A stretch of 64,000 nucleotides of DNA from Kordia aestuariivivens (lineage in GTDB: Bacteria > Bacteroidota > Bacteroidia > Flavobacteriales > Flavobacteriaceae): contig NZ_JACGWS010000008.1 in assembly GCF_014397005.1 (NCBI RefSeq), positions 1 to 64,000 on the forward strand, read 5' to 3'. Of the stretch, positions 26,841 through 35,891 are shown in pieces (position 1 is the stretch's first letter; each line of letters starts with the position of its first letter). Both the position numbers and the translations under genes were made by a program. The notes beneath the pieces were generated by a model, which was given only the letters and a program-made list of their open reading frames with translations, did no database searches and had not been told where the DNA came from.

Positions 26841-27983
26841 TTATCCTTTAATAACTCCTCTTGAAATTACAATTTTCTGAATCTCAGAAGTTCCTTCGTA
26901 AATCTGTGTAATTTTTGCATCACGCATCAAACGCTCTACGTGGTATTCTTTTACGAAACCATTTCCACCATGAATTTGCACAGCTTCTACCGTATGTTCC
27001 ATCGCGACTTTAGAAGCATATAATTTTGCCATTGCGCTAGACATATCGTAATTATTCCCTTGATCTTTATCCCAAGCAGCGTTCATTACCATAAGGCGAG
27101 CAGCAGTAATATCTGTGTACATATCGGCTAACTTAAAAGCAATTGCTTGATGATTGCAAATCTCTGTTCCAAATGCTTTACGTTCTTTAGAATACTTAAG
27201 TGCCAATTCATAAGCTCCAGAAGCAATTCCTAAGGCTTGTGCAGCAATTCCAATACGTCCACCAGAAAGTGTTTTCATAGCAAATTTGAATCCGAAACCA
27301 TCTTCTCCAATACGATTTTCTTTCGGAACTTTTACATCATTAAACTGTAATGTATGTGTGTCGCTTCCGCGAATTCCTAACTTATCTTCTTTTGGCCCAA
27401 CGTGAAAACCTGGTGTTCCTTTCTCAACAATAAAAGCGTTGATTCCTCTATGTCCTTTATCTCTATCAGTTTGCGCAATGACCAAATACACATCAGCACG
27501 TCCACCACTTGTAATCCAGTTTTTAGTACCATTAATTACATAATGATCATCCTTTTCAATGGCCGTAGTTTGCTGAGAAGTTGCGTCACTTCCAGCTTCC
27601 GGCTCACTCAAACAAAAAGCACCAACAAATTCTCCTGTTGCCAACTTTGTTAAATATTTTTGTTTCTGATCTTCAGTTCCATAAGCTTCTAATCCATAAC
27701 AAACCAAAGAGTTATTTACAGATACAATTACAGAAGCAGATGCATCAATCTTAGAAAGTTCCTCCATAATCAATACATAAGAAATGGCGTCCATTCCGCT
27801 TCCTCCGTATTTCGGATCAACCATAATTCCCATAAAACCTAATTCACCCATTTTGTGAACTAATTCTTGTGGAAATTCTTGTTTATTATCACGTTCTATA
27901 ACACCTGGAAGCAACTCAGTTCTTGCGAAGTCTCTAGCTGCATCACGAATCATGATATGTTCCTCTGTAAGATTAAAATCCAT
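26841..27983 (-). CDS. Acyl-CoA dehydrogenase
   Basis: The start at 27983 (MDFNLTEEH, 380 residues) is preferred over 28025 because the predicted promoter lies at 28023-28053. The protein is a full-length flavin-dependent acyl-CoA dehydrogenase that makes 2-enoyl-CoA in fatty acid or branched-chain amino acid breakdown. Signatures are GAFCLSEPEAGSDA, NGTKNWITSGG, the ERKAFG stretch, QIHGGNGF and the catalytic Glu in QIYEGTSEIQ. It resembles short-chain/butyryl-type enzymes, but the chain length cannot be read from sequence. Confidence 0.95.
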   Translation of the reverse strand: MDFNLTEEHIMIRDAARDFARTELLPGVIERDNKQEFPQELVHKMGELGFMGIMVDPKYGGSGMDAISYVLIMEELSKIDASASVIVSVNNSLVCYGLEAYGTEDQKQKYLTKLATGEFVGAFCLSEPEAGSDATSQQTTAIEKDDHYVINGTKNWITSGGRADVYLVIAQTDRDKGHRGINAFIVEKGTPGFHVGPKEDKLGIRGSDTHTLQFNDVKVPKENRIGEDGFGFKFAMKTLSGGRIGIAAQALGIASGAYELALKYSKERKAFGTEICNHQAIAFKLADMYTDITAARLMVMNAAWDKDQGNNYDMSSAMAKLYASKVAMEHTVEAVQIHGGNGFVKEYHVERLMRDAKITQIYEGTSEIQKIVISRGVIKG

Positions 27984-28022
27984 AACTATATATTGTATTA
28001 ATAAATTTTTTAAAAAGTCGCA

Positions 28023-28053
28023 CAAAGATAATTCTAAAATAGCAGATTTTCAA
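28023..28053 (-). promoter_or_regulatory. Promoter of the acyl-CoA dehydrogenase gene
   Basis: On the minus strand TTG (28051-28053), a 20-base spacer and TATCTTTG (28023-28030) match the Bacteroidota TTG-N19-TAnnTTTG consensus. The 5' leader would be about 30-35 bases. Confidence 0.65.
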
Positions 28054-28168
28054 TAATAAGCGTGCATTTCTGAGAATCTTTAATTTTAAATCTTTAGAAA
28101 GGTAATTTAATTGTGAATATTATCCTAAATTAGGAAATCAAATGACAAAAATTGAATAATTTTACAAG

Positions 28169-29230
28169 ATGATTTCATATAAAGTGATTGGTGTAATGTC
28201 GGGAACTTCACTCGATGGAATTGATATTGCACATATACATTTCAAAAAACAAGAAAAATGGACGTTTTCCATCTTAAAAGCAGTGACGATTCCGTATTCG
28301 CAAGAAATGGAAGATTCACTTCGAGAAGCCATTCACTTTGATGCAGATCAGTTAGCCGAATTTGATACGCTGTACACAAAACTGTTAGCAAACACTATCA
28401 AATCATTCATCTCAACACACGAAATTACAAAAATTGATGCGGTTTGTTCACATGGACATACGATTTTGCATCAACCTGAAAACGGAATTACCTATCAAAT
28501 TGGAAATCAAGAAATTTTAGCTGCATTACTACAGCAAAAAGTAGTTTGTGATTTCAGAGTGCAAGATGTTGAACTTGGCGGACAAGGCGCGCCGTTAGTG
28601 CCAATTGGTGACGAATTATTATTTTCTGAATATGATTACTGTTTAAATTTAGGTGGATTCGCGAATGTTTCTTTCCATGAAGATGGAAAACGGATTGCGT
28701 ATGATATTTGTCCAGTAAATATTGTCTTGAACAAATATGCAAAACAGTTAGGGTTTGATTATGATGACAAAGGAAATCTTGCCAAATCGGGAGAATATTT
28801 GTTACAGCTTGGACAAGAATTAAACAATTTAGACTATTACACACAACAACCGCCAAAATCGCTTGGTTTGGAATGGGTTCAAGAAAAAATATTTCCACTG
28901 CTCGAAGCTTCTCAACGAAAACAAATTGATGTATTGCGAACATTTACAGAGCATATTGCACAACAAATTGCACGTAGTTTCAAAATTAGATCAAAAATAC
29001 TCGTCACAGGTGGTGGCGCATACAATGAATATTTACTATCAAGAATTCAATATTACAAAGAAGTTACACTTGTAAAACCAAGTAATGAACTTTTAGAGTA
29101 TAAAGAAGCTGTAATATTTGGTTTCTTAGGGATTCTCCGATTGCGCGATGAGGTAAATTGCCTCAAAAGCGTGACTGGCGCGTCTAAAAATCACAGTTCA
29201 GGAAAAATTTATAATCTTAAAGCAAATTAA
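28169..29230 (+). CDS. anmK: Anhydro-N-acetylmuramic acid kinase
   Basis: This 353-residue protein has the family's N-terminal phosphate loop GVMSGTSLDGID (8-19), VCSHGHTI, the substrate region VVCDFRVQDVELGGQGAPLVP, NLGGFANVS and the second nucleotide motif VTGGGAYN. It phosphorylates and opens 1,6-anhydro-MurNAc to MurNAc-6-phosphate in cell-wall recycling. The length is typical. A glutamate dehydrogenase gene follows about 70 bases downstream. Confidence 0.95.
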   Translation: MISYKVIGVMSGTSLDGIDIAHIHFKKQEKWTFSILKAVTIPYSQEMEDSLREAIHFDADQLAEFDTLYTKLLANTIKSFISTHEITKIDAVCSHGHTILHQPENGITYQIGNQEILAALLQQKVVCDFRVQDVELGGQGAPLVPIGDELLFSEYDYCLNLGGFANVSFHEDGKRIAYDICPVNIVLNKYAKQLGFDYDDKGNLAKSGEYLLQLGQELNNLDYYTQQPPKSLGLEWVQEKIFPLLEASQRKQIDVLRTFTEHIAQQIARSFKIRSKILVTGGGAYNEYLLSRIQYYKEVTLVKPSNELLEYKEAVIFGFLGILRLRDEVNCLKSVTGASKNHSSGKIYNLKAN

Positions 29231-29252
29231 CCTAAAAGATGTTAACAATTTT

Positions 29253-29260
29253 TATATTTG
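29253..29260 (+). promoter_or_regulatory. -7 element before glutamate dehydrogenase
   Basis: TATATTTG matches TAnnTTTG and lies 39 bases before the start. No clear TTG is seen at the expected -33 position, so support is partial. Confidence 0.4.
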
Positions 29261-29299
29261 TCTGAATAGAAACAACATGCCAATAAAACCTATATTTAA

Positions 29300-30526
29300 T
29301 TGAAAGAACTACTCAAAATATACGAAAATAAAGCACCCGAAATAGTATTTAACTGGAAAGATCCTGAAACGAATGCAGAAGGATGGACCGTAATTAATTC
29401 GCTTCGTGGTGGAGCTGCTGGCGGTGGAACCCGAATGCGAAAAGGATTGGATATGAACGAAGTGCTTTCGCTAGCCAAAACAATGGAAGTAAAATTTACG
29501 GTTTCTGGCCCTGCAATTGGTGGTGCGAAATCTGGAATTAACTTTGATCCGCAAGATCCACGAAAAAATGGCGTATTAAAACGCTGGTACAATGCAGTTG
29601 CACCATTGTTAAAAAGCTATTATGGAACTGGTGGCGATTTGAATGTCGATGAAATCCATGAAGTAATTCCAATCACAGAAGATAGTGGCGTTTGGCATCC
29701 GCAAGAAGGTGTATTTAACGGACACTTTAAGCCCACAGAAGCTGATAAAATCAACAGAATTGGACAATTGCGTCTCGGAGTTATCAAAGTAATTGAAAGC
29801 TCAAAATATTCTCCTGATGTTTCTCGAAAATATACAGTTGCCGACATGATTACAGGATTTGGAGTTGCAGAAGCTGCACGCCATTTCTATGATATCTATG
29901 GCGGATCTATTGAAGGAAAACGTGCCATTGTACAAGGATTTGGAAATGTTGGAGCTGCGGCGGCCTATTACTTAGCGAAAATGGGCGCGAAAGTAGTAGG
30001 AATCATTGACAGAGTTGGTGGTGTTATTAATGAAGATGGGTTTTCGTATGAAGAAATAAAAGATTATTTTTTAAAGAAAGACGGAAACACGCTTGTGGCA
30101 GACAATATGATTTCTTTTGAAGAAATAAACAAACGTATTTGGGAATTGCCAACTGAAATCTTTGCGCCTTGTGCAGCATCACGATTAGTTACACAAGAAC
30201 AAATAGATAAAATGATTGATACAGGTTTGGAAGTCATTACCTGTGGTGCAAATGTACCGTTTGCAGACAAAGAAATTTTCTTTGGTTCTATCATGGAACA
30301 TACAGATCAACAAGTAAGTTTAATTCCTGACTTTATCTCCAATTGTGGAATGGCAAGAGTATTTGCTTATTTCATGGAACGTAGAGTTCAAATGACCGAT
30401 GAAGCCATCTTTGAAGACACTTCAAAAACCATCAAAAAAGCATTGCAAAATACATTCAAACGAAATGCTTCAAAAGTAGATGTCAGTAAAACCGCTTTTG
30501 AAATTGCACTAAAAGAACTCGTATAA
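29300..30526 (+). CDS. Glu/Leu/Phe/Val dehydrogenase (glutamate dehydrogenase-like)
   Basis: The frame starts at a TTG codon; an in-frame stop lies directly upstream and the first internal ATG would remove conserved sequence. The 408-residue product has the N-terminal substrate domain (GGGTRMRKGL, the catalytic Lys in GPAIGGAKSGI, YGTGGDLNVDE) and a Rossmann domain (QGFGNVGAAAAYYLAKMGAKVVG-type). It interconverts an amino acid, probably glutamate, with its 2-oxo acid and ammonia. Substrate choice is not certain from sequence. Confidence 0.92.
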   Translation: MKELLKIYENKAPEIVFNWKDPETNAEGWTVINSLRGGAAGGGTRMRKGLDMNEVLSLAKTMEVKFTVSGPAIGGAKSGINFDPQDPRKNGVLKRWYNAVAPLLKSYYGTGGDLNVDEIHEVIPITEDSGVWHPQEGVFNGHFKPTEADKINRIGQLRLGVIKVIESSKYSPDVSRKYTVADMITGFGVAEAARHFYDIYGGSIEGKRAIVQGFGNVGAAAAYYLAKMGAKVVGIIDRVGGVINEDGFSYEEIKDYFLKKDGNTLVADNMISFEEINKRIWELPTEIFAPCAASRLVTQEQIDKMIDTGLEVITCGANVPFADKEIFFGSIMEHTDQQVSLIPDFISNCGMARVFAYFMERRVQMTDEAIFEDTSKTIKKALQNTFKRNASKVDVSKTAFEIALKELV

Positions 30527-30549
30527 CTAACCACTCATAAAAATTACAA

Positions 30550-31962
30550 ATGGAATCAGCAATAATAGCCATATTTGTCATAGGATATTTAGCCATAACC
30601 TTAGAGCACAACTTAAAAATAGATAAACTTATTCCCGCATTAGCTATGATGGCGATATGTTGGGCGTTTATTGCTTTTGGAATCGAAGGCTTTCAAAGTT
30701 GGTTCGATTCAGGAGCACATGCATTAGTCGAAAACTTTGGCAGTATGGCGAGCGATGAAAAGATGCATATTATGGAAGAATCCTTACTGCATCATTTAGG
30801 GAAAACCGCAGAAATACTAGTATTCTTGTTAGGAGCAATGACGATTGTGGAAATTATTGATTATTTCGACGGATTTGCAACGATCAAAGATTTTATCAAA
30901 ACACGAAGTAAAAAACGGGTTCTTTGGATTTTTGCATTCTTAGCATTTATCTTATCAGCGATCATTGACAATTTAACGGCAACAATTGTATTAATTTCTA
31001 TTCTACAAAAAATTATTGGCGACAGAAACATTCGAATTTGGTATGCAGGTTTAATCATTATTGCTGCAAATGCAGGTGGAGCTTGGTCTCCTATTGGAGA
31101 TGTTACAACCACGATGTTATGGATTGGAAACAAAGTATCTACAGGGAAACTAATAGGATATTTATTCATTCCATCATTATTATGTATGTTAGTGCCAACG
31201 TTTATAGCTTCATTCTTAGAGCCATTCAAAGGAAATCTTCCTGATGAAGAAACGAAAGATGATAAAAAGCCACATCGTTTTGGACCAACTATGTTGTACT
31301 TAGGTTTATCGGCAATCGTTTTTGTACCAGTTTTTAAAGTAGTAACACATTTGCCTCCGTATGTAGGAATGATGTTGTCTTTATCAGTTGTAGCCATATT
31401 TGCGGAATTGTATAGCAATACAAAATTCAGTATGTCTGCAGTTGGAGCAAACGAAGGATATGAAAGCGAATCAGATGCATTATCTGCACATCACAGCCCA
31501 GTACATCATTCGTTATCAAAAATAGAATTGCCAAGTATCCTATTCTTTTTAGGAATCTTAATGGCAGTTGCAGCATTAGAATCACTAGGATTGCTCTTTG
31601 GATTTGCAGATTGGTTAAAAACAGCAACACCACAATTAGGAACAGAAATGCACTCTGGTGGCGTTTCAGATTTAGTAGTTATGTTGCTCGGAGTTGGATC
31701 AGCAGTTATTGACAACGTGCCTTTGGTAGCAGCAAGTTTAGGAATGTTTACAGAGCCTATGGATCATGAATTATGGCACTTTATCGCTTTTGCAGCTGGA
31801 ACTGGAGGAAGTATGTTAATCATAGGTTCGGCAGCTGGAGTTGTAGCCATGGGAATGGAAAAAATAGATTTCTTTTGGTATCTCAAGAAAATAGCATGGT
31901 TGGCATTCATCGGATTCGTTGTGGGTTCAGCAGCATTCATGGTCATGCGAACTTTATTCTAA
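30550..31962 (+). CDS. nhaD: NhaD-type Na+/H+ antiporter
   Basis: This 470-residue inner membrane protein has about 12 hydrophobic segments. Family hallmarks are SAIIDNLTATIVLISIL and GGAWSPIGDVTTTMLW in the first half and GVGSAVIDNVPLVAAS and GTGGSMLIIGSAAGVVAMG in the second, the ion-transporter superfamily inverted repeat. A hydrophilic His-rich loop (about 300-320) lies between the halves. It extrudes Na+ in exchange for protons, fitting a marine lifestyle. It starts 23 bases after the dehydrogenase gene. Confidence 0.94.
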   Translation: MESAIIAIFVIGYLAITLEHNLKIDKLIPALAMMAICWAFIAFGIEGFQSWFDSGAHALVENFGSMASDEKMHIMEESLLHHLGKTAEILVFLLGAMTIVEIIDYFDGFATIKDFIKTRSKKRVLWIFAFLAFILSAIIDNLTATIVLISILQKIIGDRNIRIWYAGLIIIAANAGGAWSPIGDVTTTMLWIGNKVSTGKLIGYLFIPSLLCMLVPTFIASFLEPFKGNLPDEETKDDKKPHRFGPTMLYLGLSAIVFVPVFKVVTHLPPYVGMMLSLSVVAIFAELYSNTKFSMSAVGANEGYESESDALSAHHSPVHHSLSKIELPSILFFLGILMAVAALESLGLLFGFADWLKTATPQLGTEMHSGGVSDLVVMLLGVGSAVIDNVPLVAASLGMFTEPMDHELWHFIAFAAGTGGSMLIIGSAAGVVAMGMEKIDFFWYLKKIAWLAFIGFVVGSAAFMVMRTLF

Positions 31963-32015
31963 AGTATACTTTATTGAAAAATTGAACGTTATATATCTTA
32001 AATCAAAAAACACAC

Positions 32016-32702
32016 ATGTTTCTATTTCAAACAACGAATAACGCAGCTGAAAACCCAGAAAGTAAGGAAGAGTTATTTTCTATCTATCAATTAGTCATTG
32101 ATGGTGGCTTAGGAAGTATTATCATAATTAGTGTCTTATTAGTATTGTTAGCAGTAGCACTATACATTTATTTTGAACGCTTATTTGCTATCAAAGCAGC
32201 TTCAAAGATTGATAAAAACTTCATGAATCAAATTAAAGATAATGTTTCAGGTGGAAAACTAGACGCAGCCAAAATGTTGTGTTCGCAAACAGATTCGCCA
32301 GTAGCTCGTTTAACAGAAAAAGGAATTTCGCGAATTGGAAAACCTTTGGAAGATATCAATAAAGCCATTGAAAATGCTGGAACCTTAGAAGTGTACAAAC
32401 TAGAAAAAAACGTAAGTATTCTAGCAACTGTCGCTGGTGTAGCGCCAATGATTGGGTTCTTAGGAACGGTTATCGGTATGATTATTGCATTCCGTGAAAT
32501 GGCAACTAGTGGCGGTCAAGCCGAAATGGGCTCGCTAGCAGGCGGTATTTACACAGCCATGACAACTACGGTTGCTGGTTTAATTGTGGGAATTATTGCG
32601 TATATTGGATACAACCATTTAGTTGTGAAAACAGATAAAGTGGTGCATCAGATGGAAGCAAATGCAGTAGACTTCTTAGATTTATTAAACGAACCTGTAT
32701 AA
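32016..32702 (+). CDS. exbB: MotA/TolQ/ExbB proton channel protein
   Basis: This 228-residue protein has three TM helices (about 30-52, 133-155 and 175-197). The ExbB/TolQ signature regions are present: ERLFAIKAA after TM1, APMIGFLGTVIGMI in TM2 and GGIYTAMTTTVAGLIVGI in TM3. It forms the proton channel that energises TonB with the ExbD genes downstream. It is first in the ExbB-ExbD-ExbD-like-TonB order, 9 bases before the first exbD. Confidence 0.94.
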   Translation: MFLFQTTNNAAENPESKEELFSIYQLVIDGGLGSIIIISVLLVLLAVALYIYFERLFAIKAASKIDKNFMNQIKDNVSGGKLDAAKMLCSQTDSPVARLTEKGISRIGKPLEDINKAIENAGTLEVYKLEKNVSILATVAGVAPMIGFLGTVIGMIIAFREMATSGGQAEMGSLAGGIYTAMTTTVAGLIVGIIAYIGYNHLVVKTDKVVHQMEANAVDFLDLLNEPV

Positions 32703-32711
32703 TTTTCAGAT

Positions 32712-33098
32712 ATGAGATTAAAAGGTAGAAATAAAGTAAGCCCAGAGTTTAGTATGTCATCCATGACAGACATTGTATTTCTGTTATTGGTGTTTTTCAT
32801 GTTAACATCAAATTCGCCAAACGCACTCGATTTGCTATTGCCAAAAGCAAAAGGTAAATCAACAAACACGCAAAATGTTGCGGTAAGCATCAAGAAAAAT
32901 TTAGAAATTTATATCGATTCAGATCGAATCAGAGAAGGACAAATAGAAGCAAAGCTGAAGGCAAAATTGGCAGGGCAATCCGAGCCGACAATTATATTAA
33001 GAGCAGAAGAAGGTGTACCAATTGAAAAAGCGGTAAACATTATGGATATTGCCAATAGAAATAAGTATAAGATCATTCTAGCTGTTCGCCCACAATAA
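32712..33098 (+). CDS. exbD: ExbD/TolR biopolymer transport protein
   Basis: This 128-residue protein has one TM helix (about 19-35) with the essential proton-carrying Asp20 in SSMTDIVFLLLVFFM, and a periplasmic domain (45-128) ending AVNIMDIANRNKYKIILAVRP. It is the canonical ExbD of the complex. Its stop overlaps the start of the next gene by one base (TAATG). Confidence 0.94.
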   Translation: MRLKGRNKVSPEFSMSSMTDIVFLLLVFFMLTSNSPNALDLLLPKAKGKSTNTQNVAVSIKKNLEIYIDSDRIREGQIEAKLKAKLAGQSEPTIILRAEEGVPIEKAVNIMDIANRNKYKIILAVRPQ

Positions 33099-33493
33099 TG
33101 AGTTTGCTCGAAACGAATAATAAAAAGTTTAATTTACCATTCGTTTTTATTGCTGGTGTGATCTTCTTAATTGGATTGGCATACTTTGCAAAATATATAG
33201 AAGATTTATCAAAGGAAGCAATAGATTTAGAAGTACCGAAAGTTGATGAGAATGTAGCAAATGAAAATTCGGTTACAATTCGAATTACTAAAAATTTAGA
33301 AACATATCTAGATTCGGTAAAAATAGAGGCAACTCAATTAGAAGAAAAATTAAAAATACAATTTGAAGGACAAGCAAATCCGACAATTCTATTACAAATA
33401 GAAGAAGGTGTTTCAGTAGAAAAAGCAGTAAGCATCATGGATCTTGCAAGCAAGAATCAATACAAAGTTATTTTAACAGTTCGACCAAAATAA
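33098..33493 (+). CDS. ExbD-like paralogue lacking the channel aspartate
   Basis: This 131-residue protein has a periplasmic domain that is clearly a duplicate of the preceding ExbD (RITKNLETYLDS, NPTILLQIEEGVSVEKAV, SIMDLASKNQYKVILTVRP). Its TM helix (about 14-34, LPFVFIAGVIFLIGLAYF) has a different sequence and lacks the Asp needed for proton transfer. It may be a non-conducting subunit or a TonB/periplasmic-domain adaptor. It sits between exbD and tonB, 7 bases before the latter, and its frame is intact. Confidence 0.85.
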   Translation: MSLLETNNKKFNLPFVFIAGVIFLIGLAYFAKYIEDLSKEAIDLEVPKVDENVANENSVTIRITKNLETYLDSVKIEATQLEEKLKIQFEGQANPTILLQIEEGVSVEKAVSIMDLASKNQYKVILTVRPK

Positions 33494-33500
33494 AAATAAT

Positions 33501-34391
33501 ATGTCATTATTTAATACAGAACACAAGCGAAAATCAGCAACCATTACGACGGCGTTAATGATTGTATTATTGTTATTAATGTTTGTATTTGGAATGAAAT
33601 ACATGGACCCGCCAATAGAAAGTGGTATTGCGGTAAATTTTGGAAATACTGATGTTGGAAGTGGAAACTCAGTGGCAAAAGACACACCAAAGCCTAAAAC
33701 AACGCCAACAGAAACACAAGAAGAAGAGTCGCAAGAAACAGAAGCCGTTCCGGAAGAGCAGCCAGAAACAACGCCAGAAGAAGTAGAGTCGGAAGAAGTT
33801 GTTACGCAAGAATCGGAAGAATCTATCGCAATAAAAAAAGCAGAAGAAGCTAAGAAAAAAGCTGACAAAGAAGCGGAAGAAGCGAAAGCAGAAGCAGACC
33901 GAATTGCGAAAGAAAAACAAGAAGCCGAAGAAAAAGCACAAAAAGAGCGTGATAAGAAAAAAGCAGAATTAGATGCCATGATGGATGGCGTTAATAACTC
34001 TGACGGTAAAGACGTTGAGGGCGAAGGTCCAGATGATGGTGATGGAAACAAAGGAAAGCCAGATGGTGATCCGTATGCGGCAAGTTATTATGGCAAGCCA
34101 GGTTCAGGTACAGGAGGTGAAGGAGGAAGTGGGTTAAATGGTAGAACACGACTGTATAAACCCGATGTTGAATCCAATTGTAAATCTGAAGGAAGAGTAG
34201 TTATAGAGATTACGGTAGATAAGCAAGGTAAAGTCGTTAAAGTAAAACAAGGTGTAGGTACGACTGCTATTGATAAATGTTTAATAGATCTCGCAAAAGA
34301 AGCGGCTTTCAAGTTTAAATGGAATCCTGATGACAAGGCGCCAGAAAATCAATATGGAGTTATTGAATTTAACTTTAGTTTAGGCGGTTAA
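33501..34391 (+). CDS. TonB-like energy transducer with TolA-like helical linker
   Basis: This 296-residue protein has a TM helix (about 14-33), an acidic Pro/Thr/Glu segment (50-105), a charged Ala/Lys/Glu helix (about 112-158, resembling TolA), a Gly-rich linker (165-215) and a TonB-type C-terminal domain (RVVIEITVDKQGKVVKVKQG to VIEFNFSL). It links the proton channel to outer membrane receptors. The operon continues into folC 20 bases later. Confidence 0.9.
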   Translation: MSLFNTEHKRKSATITTALMIVLLLLMFVFGMKYMDPPIESGIAVNFGNTDVGSGNSVAKDTPKPKTTPTETQEEESQETEAVPEEQPETTPEEVESEEVVTQESEESIAIKKAEEAKKKADKEAEEAKAEADRIAKEKQEAEEKAQKERDKKKAELDAMMDGVNNSDGKDVEGEGPDDGDGNKGKPDGDPYAASYYGKPGSGTGGEGGSGLNGRTRLYKPDVESNCKSEGRVVIEITVDKQGKVVKVKQGVGTTAIDKCLIDLAKEAAFKFKWNPDDKAPENQYGVIEFNFSLGG

Positions 34392-34411
34392 TAATCTTCT
34401 TACGGTACATA

Positions 34412-35623
34412 ATGAATTACGAAGAAACCTTAGATTGGTTGTTCAAGCAGTTGCCTGTCTTTCAAAAACAAGGTGGAAAGGCGCTCAAAATAGGTTTGGG
34501 AAATATCATAAAACTTTCCGAATACTTACAATCTCCTGAGAAAAAATTCAAAACAATACATGTTGCAGGAACCAACGGAAAAGGTTCTACAAGTCATATA
34601 ATTGCTTCTATCTTACAAGAAGCGGGCTATATTGTCGGTTTATACACATCACCACATTTAAAAGATTTCAGAGAACGAATTCGTGTCAACGGAAATAGGG
34701 CGAGTGAACAATTTGTCATTCAATTTGTAAAAGAACACCAAGCATTTTTAGAAGCAGAAGGGCTTTCATTTTTTGAAATGACTGTTGGAATGGCTTTTGA
34801 CTATTTCGCCAAGAAAAAAGTAGACATTGCTGTCATAGAAGTTGGTTTAGGCGGACGATTTGATGCTACAAATATCATCACGCCCGAAGTAAGCGTCATC
34901 ACAAACATTGGCTTTGATCATCTAGAATTCTTAGGTGATACATTGCCTAAAATCGCTTTTGAGAAAGCAGGAATCATCAAAAAAAATATTCCTGTGGTAA
35001 TTAGCGAATTTCATGAAGAAACCTTTCCTGTATTTACCGAAAGAGCAAAAGAAGAAGAAGCCGTATTATATCTAGCAGAAGAAACAATTCAACAAAAGTA
35101 TCAAACAGATTTATTGGGTGATTACCAACAGAAAAATTGTAAAGCTGCGGTACAAGCAGTTCAATTATTAGAAGACTTTCAAATCGAAGAAACGCACATT
35201 AAAAAAGGTTTACTCAATGTCGTTACCAACACAAAACTGCAAGGAAGATGGCAGATTCTACATCAAAGTCCAAAAACGATTTGCGATACGGCACATAATA
35301 AAGAAGGTTTAGCAATTGCCATGCAGCAACTCCAAGCAGAGAACTTTCAGGAATTACACATCGTTTTGGGTGTTGTGAAAGATAAAAAACTAGAAGCTAT
35401 ATTGCCATTGTTGCCTAAAAACGCACGCTACTATTTTTGTTCTCCAAAAATAATTCGTGGTTTGTCAGCAACCGAATTACAAGAAAAAGCAGCACAGCAA
35501 CACTTGATTGGAAATGTATACGATTCAGTTTCAGAAGCCTATCATGCTGCAAAAACAAAAGCGACAAACAAAGATGTAATCTATATTGGCGGAAGTACGT
35601 TTGTAGTCGCAGAAATAGTATAA
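34412..35623 (+). CDS. folC: Folylpolyglutamate synthase / dihydrofolate synthase
   Basis: This 403-residue Mur-ligase-family enzyme has the P-loop HVAGTNGKGSTSH (about 49-61), YTSPHLKDFRERIRVNG, IEVGLGGRFDATN, SVITNIGFDHLEFLG and DTAHNKEG. It adds glutamate to folates and may also make dihydrofolate. The length is typical. It is last of the TonB-complex operon by spacing, although unrelated in function. Confidence 0.94.
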   Translation: MNYEETLDWLFKQLPVFQKQGGKALKIGLGNIIKLSEYLQSPEKKFKTIHVAGTNGKGSTSHIIASILQEAGYIVGLYTSPHLKDFRERIRVNGNRASEQFVIQFVKEHQAFLEAEGLSFFEMTVGMAFDYFAKKKVDIAVIEVGLGGRFDATNIITPEVSVITNIGFDHLEFLGDTLPKIAFEKAGIIKKNIPVVISEFHEETFPVFTERAKEEEAVLYLAEETIQQKYQTDLLGDYQQKNCKAAVQAVQLLEDFQIEETHIKKGLLNVVTNTKLQGRWQILHQSPKTICDTAHNKEGLAIAMQQLQAENFQELHIVLGVVKDKKLEAILPLLPKNARYYFCSPKIIRGLSATELQEKAAQQHLIGNVYDSVSEAYHAAKTKATNKDVIYIGGSTFVVAEIV

Positions 35624-35640
35624 TTTTTTCAGTTTAAATT

Positions 35641-35670
35641 TTGTCAGATATAAAATCTATTCTATATTTG
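35641..35670 (+). promoter_or_regulatory. Promoter of the tRNA-Val genes
   Basis: TTG (35641-35643), a 19-base spacer and TATATTTG (35663-35670) are an exact match to the Bacteroidota TTG-N19-TAnnTTTG consensus, 12 bases before the first tRNA. Confidence 0.88.
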
Positions 35671-35682
35671 CATCCGCAATAA

Positions 35683-35757
35683 GGGCGATTAGCTCAGTTG
35701 GTTCAGAGCATCTGCCTTACAAGCAGAGGGTCACTGGTTCGAATCCAGTATCGCCCA
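35683..35757 (+). tRNA. tRNA-Val (anticodon TAC), copy 1
   Basis: A full cloverleaf can be folded: acceptor GGGCGAT / ATCGCCC, D stem GCTC / GAGC, anticodon stem TCTGC / GCAGA with loop CTTACAA (anticodon TAC), T stem ACTGG / CCAGT with loop TTCGAAT. The discriminator is A and CCA is not encoded. Confidence 0.97.
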
Positions 35758-35779
35758 CTATCTTATTGAAAATGATTTC

Positions 35780-35854
35780 GGGTGATTAGCTCAGTTGGTT
35801 CAGAGCATCTGCCTTACAAGCAGAGGGTCACTGGTTCGAATCCAGTATTACCCA
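35780..35854 (+). tRNA. tRNA-Val (anticodon TAC), copy 2
   Basis: This copy is the same as copy 1 except in the acceptor stem, GGGTGAT / ATTACCC. One pair changes from C-G to T-A and the next becomes G-T, so folding is kept. The spacer between copies is 22 bases. Confidence 0.97.
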
Positions 35855-35856
35855 CG

Positions 35857-35888
35857 AAAAAAGCTTCTCTTTATGAGAAGCTTTTTTT
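35857..35888. terminator. Terminator shared by the tRNA genes and murF
   Basis: AAAAAAGCTTCTC / GAGAAGCTTTTTT forms a stem around TTTAT with T runs on both strands. It lies 2 bases after the second tRNA and 3 bases from the murF stop. Confidence 0.9.
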
Positions 35889-35891
35889 AGT

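Noticed and set aside
27984-28025. Longer N-terminus of the acyl-CoA dehydrogenase
   Set aside because: The extra start lies within the predicted -7 element and the added residues do not fit the family.
33473-34051. Ser/Phe-rich minus-strand frame opposite tonB
   Set aside because: It is the antisense reading of the Glu/Lys/Ala-rich TonB linker.
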